Of a stretch of DNA of 46,257 bases, positions 15,426 through 22,930 are shown piece after piece. The stretch is from NCBI GenBank assembly GCA_016214955.1, contig JACRMN010000008.1, forward strand, positions 1 to 46,257, read 5' to 3'. Position numbers and translations under genes: made by a program. Below the pieces are notes generated by a model. It saw nothing but the letters and a program-made list of their open reading frames with translations, ran no database searches and had not been told where the DNA came from. The stretch comes from Deltaproteobacteria bacterium. Lineage in GTDB: Bacteria; Myxococcota; Myxococcia; Myxococcales; Anaeromyxobacteraceae. How positions within the stretch are numbered: the stretch's first letter is position 1; every line of letters begins with the position of its first letter.

Positions 15426-17552
15426 TCAGTCGAGGTCGTAGCGGAAGGCCAGGCCGAGCGTCCGGGGGCGCTGCGGCATGGAGGTGACGGGCGCGAAGTC
15501 CCGGATCAGGGGATCGGGGGCGGCCTCCCCGAGCAGGTTGGCGACCCGGAGTTCCAGCGAGGCCCTGCTGCCCGGGATCTCGAGCAGCGCGGCGGCGTTC
15601 ACCAGGACCTGCGGGCCGGTGGAGGTGGCGCCGTCGGCCGGCAGGTTGGCCGGGTCGAGGCCGCGGCGCGAGACGGCCCCGAGGTTGGCCGACAGCACGA
15701 GCGGCTCCCACAGGGCTCGCGACGAGGCGGCAAGGTTCGCGGTCGCCGAGGGGAAGTTCACCCGGCCCCCGGCGTCGATCTCCTGGAGGCCGAGCCCGCC
15801 GTAGAGAGAAAGCCAGCGGCCCCAGCGGACGCTGGCCGTGAGCTCGGCGCCGCGCAGCCAGAGGGCGCCGGCGTTGCGTGCCTGCTGGCGGAAGTCGAGC
15901 GGGTTGGCGGGGTCGGGGCTGATGACGCCCGGGGCCGCCACCGTCTCGTAGCGGATGAGGCTGGTGTAGTGGTGGGCGAAGAGGCTGGCGGTCAGCGCGG
16001 CGTGCGGCCCGAGGGCCCGCCGGTAGGCCAGCTCGAACGCGTCCACCACCTCGGGCCTCAGGGCGGGGTTGGCCAGGTAGCTGTACTGGTCGTCGTAGAA
16101 GGCCTCCGAGGCCGCCGGCGGGCGGAAGCCCTGCGCGAACACCGCCTTCAGGACGTCGCGAGAGGTCGGGCTCCACACCAGCGCCGCCTTGGAGGTGAGC
16201 CGGCTGCCGAAGAGTTCGTGCCAGGTGACCGTGGCCCCGAGGTGCATGCGCAGGCCGCGAGCCAGCGCCTGGTCCAGCAGGAGGTAGCCGTCGACGGTCC
16301 CGTAGTCCCGGGGGACGTCGCCGGACCCCACGCCGTTCACGGGGTCCTCTCGCACCGTCGGCAGCCCGTCGGCCCAGGTGCGCTGCACGGTCCGGTGCCA
16401 CTGGCCGGAGACCCCGGCGACGACCAGCGAGCCCTCGCGCGGGCGCCAGGTGGCGCGGGCCTCCAGGGAGCCCCAGCGGTCCCACGACGCGTCGCGGAAG
16501 AGCCCGTAGCCCTCCGGGGGCGGCGGATAGGCGTAGACGTCCCGGTAGGCCGCCGTGTCCCAGGAGGCCCGGAGCGCGATCGAGAGCCGGTCGTCGAGCC
16601 GACGGGCGTGCGCGGCCTCCACGAAGCAGTTCCGCGTCGCCGCCCGGGTGCGGTCGTCGCCGATGGACGAGCCGTAGGCCGCGGTGACCAGCCCGCTCGA
16701 CCAGGCGGAGCAGGCGCCGGCCAGGCTCACGCCCTTCCACTCCAGCCGCGCGTAGGCGCTCCCCGAGGCGTTGCCGTCGAGGCCGCTCGCCAGGGGCCCG
16801 GCGGCCGGCGCGCGCCCGGCCAGGGGGAGGGTGAGCTCCGGCAGCCGGTAGTCGGCGCCGCCGGCGCGGTGGCCCTGCACGGCCGCCACCACCCGGGCCT
16901 CGCCGGCGCGGGCGGTCAGGACGGCACTCACCTCGGCTCCGCGCACCTGGCCCTGGGACGCCTCCGCGCCGACCCGCACCTGCGACGCCTGGTCGTCGGC
17001 GTCCACGGTGACCAGGTTCACCAGCCCCAGGAAGGCGGTCGGCCCGTAGAGGCTCCCCACCGGCCCCTTGATGACCTCGATCCGCTTCACGGCGTCGAGG
17101 GGGATGGGCAGGTCGCGCCCCAGGCGCGTGCCTCCGAGGCCGATGCTGTCGTTGAGGGCGTGGCCGTTGACCAGCACCAGGAGGCGCGTCGAGTAGTCGC
17201 TCGGCAGGCCTACCCCCCGCACCCCGATCATCGGGAAGGAGTCGTCCCGGTAGCCGAACAGCCCCGGGACGGAGCGGAGCGCCTCGTGGAGCGTGCGGAA
17301 GCCTTGCTGCCGGAGGTCGTCCCCGGTGAGCACGAAGGCGGTTGCCGCCGCCTCGGAGAGCCGCTCCTCGTGGAGCGAGACCGCCTCCAGCGGCAGGTCC
17401 ACCAGCGACGCCAGCGAGACGGCCTCGATGTCGGCCGTGGCCGGGGCCGCCAGCTGGGCCGCGGCAGGGGCCGCGGCTGCGAGGGCGGCGGTCGCGACCA
17501 GGCAGAGGGCCGGCCAGGAGGGGATGCGGTGGAGCGGGCTAGGGCTTGCCAT
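15426..17552 (-). CDS. TonB-dependent outer-membrane receptor
   Basis: 708 aa. A signal peptide covers about residues 1-32. The plug domain runs from about 60 to 180, with VLTGDDLRQQGF, LHEALRSVPGLF, IGVRGVG, RLLVLVNGHALND, IEVIKGPVGSLYG and LGLVNLVTV, all typical of the family. The rest is a 22-strand-type beta barrel, with ASEAFYDDQYSYLANPALRPE in the usual C-terminal third (residues about 470-490). The start has GGAGG 8 nt upstream and overlaps the end of the kinase gene by 14 nt, so it is translationally coupled. The co-encoded kinase and YfiR-like protein suggest it feeds a signal rather than only importing a siderophore or cofactor (inference). Confidence 0.92.
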   Translation of the reverse strand: MASPSPLHRIPSWPALCLVATAALAAAAPAAAQLAAPATADIEAVSLASLVDLPLEAVSLHEERLSEAAATAFVLTGDDLRQQGFRTLHEALRSVPGLFGYRDDSFPMIGVRGVGLPSDYSTRLLVLVNGHALNDSIGLGGTRLGRDLPIPLDAVKRIEVIKGPVGSLYGPTAFLGLVNLVTVDADDQASQVRVGAEASQGQVRGAEVSAVLTARAGEARVVAAVQGHRAGGADYRLPELTLPLAGRAPAAGPLASGLDGNASGSAYARLEWKGVSLAGACSAWSSGLVTAAYGSSIGDDRTRAATRNCFVEAAHARRLDDRLSIALRASWDTAAYRDVYAYPPPPEGYGLFRDASWDRWGSLEARATWRPREGSLVVAGVSGQWHRTVQRTWADGLPTVREDPVNGVGSGDVPRDYGTVDGYLLLDQALARGLRMHLGATVTWHELFGSRLTSKAALVWSPTSRDVLKAVFAQGFRPPAASEAFYDDQYSYLANPALRPEVVDAFELAYRRALGPHAALTASLFAHHYTSLIRYETVAAPGVISPDPANPLDFRQQARNAGALWLRGAELTASVRWGRWLSLYGGLGLQEIDAGGRVNFPSATANLAASSRALWEPLVLSANLGAVSRRGLDPANLPADGATSTGPQVLVNAAALLEIPGSRASLELRVANLLGEAAPDPLIRDFAPVTSMPQRPRTLGLAFRYDLD

Positions 17553-19515
17553 CCAGGATCCTCCGGAGTCGCTCCAGGTCGATGGGCTTCTGCAGCCAGG
17601 GGACGTCGCCCGAGGCCAGCAGCTTCTGGCCGCTCTCGCTGACGACGCTGGCCGTCATGAGCACCACCGAGGCCGCGGCCCCGGGGTGGCGCGCCTCCAG
17701 CTCCTCCCGCAGCTGGATGCCGGTGAGACCCGGCATCATCACGTCGCAGAGGATGGCGTCGAAGCTCTCCCCCGCCTCGATGCGACGCAGGGCCGCCCGC
17801 GGATCCGACTCGGTGACCACCTCGTGGTCGCGCCCCAGGCCTCGCAGGATGGCCTTGCAGATGAGCGGCTCGTCGTCCACCACCAGCAGCCGTCGCCGGA
17901 CCACCGCCGCGCGGCGGGCGGTCGCGTCGGGCGGGGGCGTCGCGACCGGGGCCGAGGGCGGCAGGATCACCCGGAAGGTGGCGCCCTGGCCCGGCGTGCT
18001 CTCGACCGAGATGGTCCCACCGCAGCGCTCCACGATCCCCCGGGAGATGGAGAGCCCGAGCCCGGTCCCCTCGCCTGTGGGCTTGGTGGTGAAGAAGGGC
18101 TCGAAGAGCCGCGCCTGGACCTCGGGCGGGATCCCGGCTCCCGTGTCGGTCACCTCGACGATGGCCCGGCCGTCGGCGCCGGTCGCCGCGGTGACCCGGA
18201 CCTCGTTGCCCTCGGCGTCGCCCGCGGGGATGGCCTGTGCGGCGTTCATGAGGAGGTTGAGGAAGACCTGCGAGAGCCGGACCTCGTTGCCGTGGACCTT
18301 CGGCAGCTCGCCGATGCGGGTGACGAGCTGCGCCCGCTTCTGCACCTCGGACCGGGCCATGTCGATGGCCGCCTCGAGCGCCGAGCGCACCGAGGCGGCG
18401 TCCACCTCCTCCTGGGCGTTGCCGGAGAAGGTCTTGAGGCCGCGGACGATGTGGCGCACGCGGCCCGCACCCTGTCGCGACTCCGCGACCGCCTCGGCCA
18501 TCTCCTGCACGGCCGGGCCGAGCTTGCTGCTGCCCGAGGTCGCGACGGCAGCCTGGAGCTCGCGGAGGGCGCCTTCCAGGTAGCCGAGGTTGGCGTCGAT
18601 GTAGGCCAGGGGGTTGTTGATCTCGTGCGCCACGCCGGCCGCGAGCCGGCCCACGCTGGTGCGGCGGTCGGCGGCGATGAGCTTCTCCTGGGCGGTGGTG
18701 AGCTCGGCCAGGCGCCGGGAGAGCTCCTGGTTGGCCAGGGCCAGCTCGGCGGTGCGCAAGGCGACCCGCCGCTCCAGGTCGGCCGCGAGAGCGGTGATCC
18801 CGGCCTCCTTCTCGTAGAGCCGGTCGAGCATGACCCCGAACGCGGCCGCCAGAGCGCCGACCTCGTCGCTGCGCCCCACCGGCAGCTGGGAGCGGGCCCC
18901 GGCACGGCCGCCGGCGATCTCCTTCGCCACGCGGGTCATCCGCAGGAGCGGCCCGACGACGACGGCGCCGACGCCGAAGGCCGCCGGCACACCCAGCGCC
19001 AGCAGCAGCAGCGCCGCGATGGTCACCATGAGTCTCGCCTCGGTGCGCGCCTCCTCCAGATCCGTCTGGTCGAAGCCCAGCACCAGGGTACCCCGCGCTC
19101 CGCTGCGCCCCTCCACCGGGACCGCCACGTGGATGTAGCCGCCGGCGTGAACCACCCGGTCGGCGGCGCCCGGACCGGGCGCCCCGAGCGGCACCTGCCG
19201 CCAGCCGGCCAGCGGCCTGCCGTCCTGGCGGAGCAGCACCGCGTATGCGGCGCCCCGCGCCGACTCCAGCTCCGCCAGGAGGGCCGCGGCGGCGTCCCTG
19301 TCGTCGAAGTCCAGCGCTACCGCCAGGATCGGTGCCAGCACCTTGGCGATGCCCACCGGGCGGCTCTCCGACCAGCGCCTCGCCAGCCGGTCGAGGCGGC
19401 CGGGCAGGACGAGGAGGAGCGCGATGGCGAGCAGCGCCACCGTGGCGACCTGGAGGGCAACCAGGCGTGCGCGGATTCCCCACCCGGCGCGGGGTGGTCT
19501 TGGCGTCACCGCCAT
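17539..19515 (-). CDS. Hybrid histidine kinase with CHASE8-like periplasmic sensor
   Basis: 658 aa. Order: membrane helix about 17-38; periplasmic domain 40-158 with the CHASE8-type string VALDFDDRDAAAALLAEL and LLRQDGRPLAGW; second helix about 160-188; HAMP 180-240; coiled coil 240-285; HisKA with His297 in GVAHEINNP; ATPase domain with Asn424, DTGAGIP (457-463), FEPFFTTKP and GTGLGLSI; receiver domain from about 540 with Asp547/Asp548, phospho-acceptor Asp591 in CDVMMPG and Lys643. CHASE8 is the sensor domain of YfiN, which fits the YfiR-like gene in the same operon. It is the first gene of the operon. TATCCC ends 5 nt before the ATG and there is no Shine-Dalgarno site. Confidence 0.93.
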   Translation of the reverse strand: MAVTPRPPRAGWGIRARLVALQVATVALLAIALLLVLPGRLDRLARRWSESRPVGIAKVLAPILAVALDFDDRDAAAALLAELESARGAAYAVLLRQDGRPLAGWRQVPLGAPGPGAADRVVHAGGYIHVAVPVEGRSGARGTLVLGFDQTDLEEARTEARLMVTIAALLLLALGVPAAFGVGAVVVGPLLRMTRVAKEIAGGRAGARSQLPVGRSDEVGALAAAFGVMLDRLYEKEAGITALAADLERRVALRTAELALANQELSRRLAELTTAQEKLIAADRRTSVGRLAAGVAHEINNPLAYIDANLGYLEGALRELQAAVATSGSSKLGPAVQEMAEAVAESRQGAGRVRHIVRGLKTFSGNAQEEVDAASVRSALEAAIDMARSEVQKRAQLVTRIGELPKVHGNEVRLSQVFLNLLMNAAQAIPAGDAEGNEVRVTAATGADGRAIVEVTDTGAGIPPEVQARLFEPFFTTKPTGEGTGLGLSISRGIVERCGGTISVESTPGQGATFRVILPPSAPVATPPPDATARRAAVVRRRLLVVDDEPLICKAILRGLGRDHEVVTESDPRAALRRIEAGESFDAILCDVMMPGLTGIQLREELEARHPGAAASVVLMTASVVSESGQKLLASGDVPWLQKPIDLERLRRILDGKP

Positions 19516-19520
19516 GATTG

Positions 19521-19526
19521 GGGATA
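19521..19526 (-). promoter_or_regulatory. Candidate -10 element of the kinase/receptor/YfiR operon
   Basis: TATCCC on the minus strand ends 5 nt before the ATG at 19515, too close for a normal leader. No good -35 match was found 16-18 nt upstream. Confidence 0.4.
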
Positions 19527-19659
19527 CAGCAACAGCGGGGCCAGCGTCGGCGCGCGTGATCTCTCGCGTTCCCGGGCGTCAGGCCCGGGTTGGCGAGCAC
19601 CCTCATCGCGGCCGCCGGGTCCGTTGGCCCCGTGTGGCCGCCGATCGGCAGGGCAAACC

Positions 19660-19688
19660 TGGCGCAGGAGCCGGTGCGTCCCTAGATT
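19660..19688 (+). promoter_or_regulatory. Candidate promoter of the 48-aa protein gene
   Basis: TGGCGC (19660-19665) and TAGATT (19683-19688) are separated by 17 nt. The start codon at 19725 follows after a leader of about 30 nt that contains AGGAGA. Confidence 0.4.
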
Positions 19689-19724
19689 CCCGGGGCGCGC
19701 CGCTCCCGGCGCCAGGAGACCCCG

Positions 19725-19871
19725 ATGGAGATCTCGCTCTGGACGGTTGCCATGCCCATCGGGCTGACGGTGCTGTGCATCCTGCTCACCGGCCCGGGGA
19801 TGTGGAGCGAGAAGTGGGGCTGGAACCTGCTGGACCGCAAGAAGCGCCGGGAGCCCGAGGAGAAGCGCTGA
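19725..19871 (+). CDS. 48-aa single-pass membrane protein
   Basis: 48 residues from an ATG with AGGAGA 7 nt upstream, an excellent ribosome site, so the gene is very likely real despite its size. The N-terminal half is one hydrophobic helix (LWTVAMPIGLTVLCILLTG, residues 5-23). The second half has WSEKWGWNLLD and then a strongly charged tail of Lys, Arg and Glu that should lie in the cytoplasm. No family is recognised. The layout resembles small accessory subunits or regulators of membrane complexes. It is divergent from the kinase operon. Confidence 0.7.
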   Translation: MEISLWTVAMPIGLTVLCILLTGPGMWSEKWGWNLLDRKKRREPEEKR

Positions 19872-19895
19872 GGGGCGTGCCCGGCGGGCCTGCCG

Positions 19896-20027
19896 CTAGA
19901 ACACGATCATCCCGAAGAGGATGGCGTTCAGGACCAGCGCCAGGACCACCTTGACCACCTCCCCGCGGGAGGTGGTCCGGGAGCGGGGCATGGGGCGCTG
20001 CGAGAAGATCGGTGCGGCGGTCGTCAT
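19896..20027 (-). CDS. 43-aa single-pass membrane protein
   Basis: 43 residues. About 25 N-terminal residues are polar and basic (MTTAAPIFSQRPMPRSRTTS, then RGEVVK), followed by one C-terminal hydrophobic helix, VVLALVLNAILFGMIVF, ending at the stop. This is a tail-anchored layout. GGGAG lies immediately before the ATG, closer than ideal. It converges on the 48-aa gene, with 24 nt between the stop codons. No family is recognised. Confidence 0.55.
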   Translation of the reverse strand: MTTAAPIFSQRPMPRSRTTSRGEVVKVVLALVLNAILFGMIVF

Positions 20028-20090
20028 GCTCCCAAGCTGCGGCTCGTGCCGCGCTGCGGCAAGCCCGCCTGTGACCTTTGCCCGGTCCCC

Positions 20091-20279
20091 CTAGCACTTG
20101 CGGTCTGTGGCTCCCCCGCACACCTTCGCCGACAGGGCCGGAGGAGCGCTGCCCGCCGAGCGGGCAAGCTGTGCGGACCCCGCACCGGGCACACCCCGGA
20201 TGGCTGTCAGGAAGGCGCCCTGCAGGGCGATGGAACCGATGACGAGACCCAGGGCCAGAACGTCGATCAGGCGCCGCAT
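20091..20279 (-). CDS. 62-aa membrane-anchored or secreted small protein
   Basis: 62 residues from the ATG at 20279, which has AGGAGG 7 nt upstream, the strongest ribosome site in the window. Residues 4-28 form a hydrophobic helix (LIDVLALGLVIGSIALQGAF) that could be a signal peptide or anchor. The tail is Ala/Gly/Ser-rich and ends with two Cys residues (KVCGGATDRKC), possibly a disulfide. It lies 50 nt downstream of the DUF3501 gene on the same strand and may be the last gene of the rubrerythrin operon. A hairpin covers part of its ribosome site. Confidence 0.65.
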   Translation of the reverse strand: MRRLIDVLALGLVIGSIALQGAFLTAIRGVPGAGSAQLARSAGSAPPALSAKVCGGATDRKC

Positions 20280-20282
20280 GGT

Positions 20283-20305
20283 GGGACCTCCTGCAAGGCG
20301 GTCCC
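20283..20305 (-). promoter_or_regulatory. Hairpin overlapping the ribosome site of the 62-aa gene
   Basis: On the minus strand GGGACC and GGTCCC are perfect 6-bp arms around an 11-nt loop. The second arm takes up the last two G of the AGGAGG site. It may limit translation or act as a weak terminator after the DUF3501 gene. Confidence 0.4.
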
Positions 20306-20329
20306 TACGCCCGGCCGGGGGCGGGTATT

Positions 20330-20887
20330 TCAGGCGTCGGCGAGGTCCTGCGCCAGGGCCTGGCGCTGGGCCGGCTCGAGCACCGTCTCGGCGGAGATGT
20401 CGGGGTGGTCGCAACCGATGGAGGCCGGCGCCACACCCTTCACGTCGAAGCGCAGGTACTGCACCGAGGAGAGCCGGTCCTCGCCCACCTGCCGCGGGTC
20501 GAAGGTGCAGGGCACGCGCCGGCCGTCGGGGAGCCGCGCGTAGAGGTGGTCGAGCAGCTTCACCCAGCGCCGCAGCTTCTGGTCCCGGTCCTGGGGATCG
20601 GCGATCTCGATGAGCAGCGAGCAGCCCAGCTCGCCCGGCCCGCCCAGGAGCTCGTTGTAGGTGTCGAGCTCGTGGGTGATCTCGGCCTCGCGGAAGAGCC
20701 GCTCGGCCCGCATCATCTCGTGCACCTGGTAGCGGATCGTCTCCCGGTTCTCGAACAGGAAGGTGAGGTGAGGCCCCACGTGGATGCGCCGCTGGTCCTT
20801 GGCGGCCATGGCCGCGGGCCGGATGCGCTCGCGCTCCCTGTCGTAGGTCTGGAGGTCGAGAAGCTCCTCGCGCTGCACCTTCTTCAT
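20330..20887 (-). CDS. DUF3501 family protein
   Basis: 185 aa from the ATG at 20887. It lies 11 nt downstream of the Fe-S protein gene, so both are in one operon. It matches the DUF3501 pattern: an N-terminal helix with LDLQTYDRERERIRP, the string GPHLTFLFENRETIRYQVHEMMRAE, then LELDTYNELLPGPG-like EITHELDTYNELLGGPGEL, and a beta-rich C-terminal half with CTFDPRQVGEDRLSSVQYLRF. No cofactor motif or signal peptide is visible. The family is known mainly from its constant place beside rubrerythrin and GlpC-like Fe-S genes; its biochemical role is not established. Confidence 0.85.
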   Translation of the reverse strand: MKKVQREELLDLQTYDRERERIRPAAMAAKDQRRIHVGPHLTFLFENRETIRYQVHEMMRAERLFREAEITHELDTYNELLGGPGELGCSLLIEIADPQDRDQKLRRWVKLLDHLYARLPDGRRVPCTFDPRQVGEDRLSSVQYLRFDVKGVAPASIGCDHPDISAETVLEPAQRQALAQDLADA

Positions 20888-20898
20888 GACCGTGGCCC

Positions 20899-22233
20899 TC
20901 ACTGGAAGGAATCCCCGCGGTAGGCCCGCGCCAGGATGCTCATGGGGTGGAGAGGCTTCTTGCCGGCGTGCTGGGCGAACTGCAGCGAGGCCAGCGGACA
21001 GTCGGTGGCCCAGACCTCGGCCTCGCCGGCCTTCATGCCCTCGAAGGCCTTCTGCCCCACCTTGATGCTGCCGGAGAAGCCCTCGACGGTCATGGCGTAG
21101 GTGCCGTCGTGGCCGCAGCACTCCACCACGGTGGCGGCCACGGTGACGCCGGGGATCTTCCGCAGCAGGTCGCGCCCCTTGAAGCCGATGCCCTGCGCCC
21201 GCAGGTGGCAGGGGGCGTGGTAGGCGACCTTGCCGCCGGGCGGGCTGGACTTGAACTCGGCGTTGAAGCGCGGCTGCTCGCGGATGGACCAGAGGAACTC
21301 GGAGGGGTCCATCACCGCCGGCGCCAGCTTCTCCGCCCGCGGCCTGTCGGCGCCGTCGAGCAGGTGGGGCCACTCGCGCCGCATCATCATCGAGCAGGTG
21401 GGGTTGACGACCAGGATCTTGGCCCCCTTCTCCACGAAGGGCAGCAGGAGGTCGAGGTCGTGGTGGGCCTGGCGCCGCAGCGACGTCAGGTCGCCATGCT
21501 CCCAGGCCGGCATGCCGCAGCACTGCAGCCCCTTCACCACCCGGACGTCCACCTGGTTGCGGCGCATCACCTCCAGCACGTCCTTGCCGATCTGGGTCTC
21601 GTTGTGCTGGACGAAGCAGGTCTGGAACAGCACCGCCTCGCCGCCCGGCTCCGGCTTCACGAAGCCGTTCTTCTGGGCCCATCCGTCGAAGGGCTCGGCG
21701 GCGAAGTCGGGGAGCAGCTTGTCGCGGTGGATGCCGACGGTCTTCTCCATCAGCACCCGCAGCGGCCGGGAGCGGTTGGCCAGGTTGGCCATGCCCAGCG
21801 AGGCGCGGGCCATGCGGCCGGCGGTGTCGGGATCGCCCAGCACCTTCTCGCGCAGCGTCTTGCCGCGCTTGCGGAGCTGGACCGCGTCCCAGCGGTGGAC
21901 GAGCTTGGGGAAGTCGAGCTGGAACTCGTGCTTGTCGCGGGGGGTGTAGGGGCACTGCACCTCGCAGAGCTTGCACTGGAAGCACAGGTCCATCACCTGC
22001 CGGGTCTCCTCGGCGGTGACCTCGTGCACGTTGGCGCCGTGCCGCTCGTCGATGAACTTGAAGAGCGTGGGGAAGCTCTCGCAGTACTTGAAGCACATCC
22101 GGCAGCCGTGACAGATCTCGAAGGCGCGCGTCACCTCGCCCTGCAGCGCCGCCTCGTCCCAGTACCTGTTCTCCGAGGGGTCGTAGGAGAGGCCGGGGGT
22201 GGGCTGGTACGAGATGCGCTTGTCGTCTGCCAT
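20899..22233 (-). CDS. GlpC/heterodisulfide-reductase-like Fe-S oxidoreductase
   Basis: 444 aa. Two 4Fe-4S ferredoxin motifs lie near the N-terminus: Cys41-44-47-51 ([11 protein letters not shown]) and Cys84-87-90-94 ([11 protein letters not shown]). Two CCG domains follow, with QCCGMPAW in the middle and ECCGHDGTY in the last third, as in GlpC, LutA and Hdr[13 protein letters not shown] begins the first CCG domain and [11 protein letters not shown] the second. It is a soluble electron-transfer protein. In this conserved cluster it is thought to pass electrons to or from rubrerythrin. No clear Shine-Dalgarno site precedes the ATG. Confidence 0.9.
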   Translation of the reverse strand: MADDKRISYQPTPGLSYDPSENRYWDEAALQGEVTRAFEICHGCRMCFKYCESFPTLFKFIDERHGANVHEVTAEETRQVMDLCFQCKLCEVQCPYTPRDKHEFQLDFPKLVHRWDAVQLRKRGKTLREKVLGDPDTAGRMARASLGMANLANRSRPLRVLMEKTVGIHRDKLLPDFAAEPFDGWAQKNGFVKPEPGGEAVLFQTCFVQHNETQIGKDVLEVMRRNQVDVRVVKGLQCCGMPAWEHGDLTSLRRQAHHDLDLLLPFVEKGAKILVVNPTCSMMMRREWPHLLDGADRPRAEKLAPAVMDPSEFLWSIREQPRFNAEFKSSPPGGKVAYHAPCHLRAQGIGFKGRDLLRKIPGVTVAATVVECCGHDGTYAMTVEGFSGSIKVGQKAFEGMKAGEAEVWATDCPLASLQFAQHAGKKPLHPMSILARAYRGDSFQ

Positions 22234-22267
22234 GGCGGGGCCGGGGTCCGGCGAGGAGGAGGCAGGT

Positions 22268-22299
22268 GGGGCCCGGCGCCGGATGCGGAGCCGGGCCCC
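22268..22299 (-). terminator. Intercistronic hairpin between rubrerythrin and Fe-S genes
   Basis: Perfect 10-bp arms GGGGCCCGGC and GCCGGGCCCC enclose a 12-nt loop, starting 8 nt after the rubrerythrin stop codon. There is no U-run. It could be a partial terminator or an RNA-stabilising end that raises rubrerythrin output over the downstream genes. Confidence 0.55.
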
Positions 22300-22306
22300 G
22301 CGGGCG

Positions 22307-22726
22307 CTACTTGATGGTCTCGAGCATCTTCTGGAAGCGGCCGGCGTGGGACTTCTCGGCCTTGGCCAGGGTCTCGAACCAGTCGGCGATCTGGGTGAAG
22401 CCCTCGTCGCGCGCGGTCTTGGCCATGCCCGGGTACATGTCGGTGTACTCGTGGGTCTCGCCGGCGATGGCGGCCTTGAGGTTGAGGACCGAGTCGCCGA
22501 TGGGCAGGTCGGTGGCGGGATCGCCGGCGACCTTGATGTAGTCGAGGTGCCCGTGGGCGTGGCCGGTCTCGCCCTCGGCGGTCTCGCGGAAGTTCATCGC
22601 CACCTCGGGGTAGCCCTCCACGTCGGCCACCTTGGCGAAGTACAGGTAGCGGCGGTTGGCCTGCGACTCGCCGGCGAAGGCGTCCTTGAGGTTCTTGTGG
22701 GTCTTGGTGCCCTTGAGATTGGCCAT
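22307..22726 (-). CDS. rbr: Rubrerythrin (ferritin-like domain only)
   Basis: 139 aa from the ATG at 22726 with GAGGAGAA 5 nt upstream. The di-iron ligand pattern of rubrerythrin is present: Glu20 in GESQANRRY, Glu53 and His56 in EGETGHAH, Glu90 and Glu93 in IAGETHEY, Glu124 and His127 in AEKSHAGRF. The C-terminal rubredoxin domain of classical rubrerythrin is missing, so an external electron donor is needed; the Fe-S protein of the same operon is the obvious candidate. The enzyme reduces hydrogen peroxide to water in the cytoplasm, fitting an anaerobe or microaerophile. It is first in the operon. Confidence 0.93.
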   Translation of the reverse strand: MANLKGTKTHKNLKDAFAGESQANRRYLYFAKVADVEGYPEVAMNFRETAEGETGHAHGHLDYIKVAGDPATDLPIGDSVLNLKAAIAGETHEYTDMYPGMAKTARDEGFTQIADWFETLAKAEKSHAGRFQKMLETIK

Positions 22727-22754
22727 CGTATTCTCCTCAGCGTGAAGGTCGCGA

Positions 22755-22772
22755 CGGGGAGCATCGTCCCCG
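22755..22772 (-). promoter_or_regulatory. Hairpin in the rubrerythrin leader
   Basis: CGGGGA and TCCCCG are perfect 6-bp arms around a 6-nt loop, 28 nt or more upstream of the start codon. It may shape the leader RNA. No known riboswitch fold is recognised. Confidence 0.35.
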
Positions 22773-22848
22773 CATGCGAGGCGGGGCGCCACGCCCCTTG
22801 CGCGTTCCGCGGCGAAGTACCTCGTGGACTCCGGGTCGAGGGTCGCGC

Positions 22849-22885
22849 TTAGACGATGTCTAATGTCGGACTTCGTCGCGCGCAA
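22849..22885 (-). promoter_or_regulatory. Promoter of the rubrerythrin operon with overlapping palindromic operator
   Basis: On the minus strand TTGCGC (22885-22880) and TAGACA (22862-22857) are 17 nt apart. The perfect inverted repeat TTAGACGATGTCTAA (22849-22863) covers the whole -10 box, an ideal place for a repressor. Read as a 7-1-7 box it has one mismatch, the layout of PerR/Fur-family sites, but the sequence is not the known consensus. The start of transcription would be near 22850, giving a leader of about 125 nt. Confidence 0.6.
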
Positions 22886-22930
22886 GGGCGGACGGAGCCG
22901 GGCGACCCGAGCGGGCCGTGGGCCCGGGCT

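Noticed and set aside
11794-15441. Open frame of 1215 codons on the plus strand across the J-domain, CBS and exonuclease genes
   Set aside because: It runs out of frame through two recognised plus-strand genes and antisense to another; the product is Arg/Pro/Ala-rich without domains.
14836-16740. A 634-codon frame as the full length of the YfiR-like gene
   Set aside because: The first two thirds overlap the TonB receptor gene in another frame. A signal peptide begins exactly at the GTG at 15420, 5 nt after the receptor stop.
22755-22772. Leader hairpin of rubrerythrin as a riboswitch
   Set aside because: It is a single 6-bp stem with no recognisable ligand-binding core.
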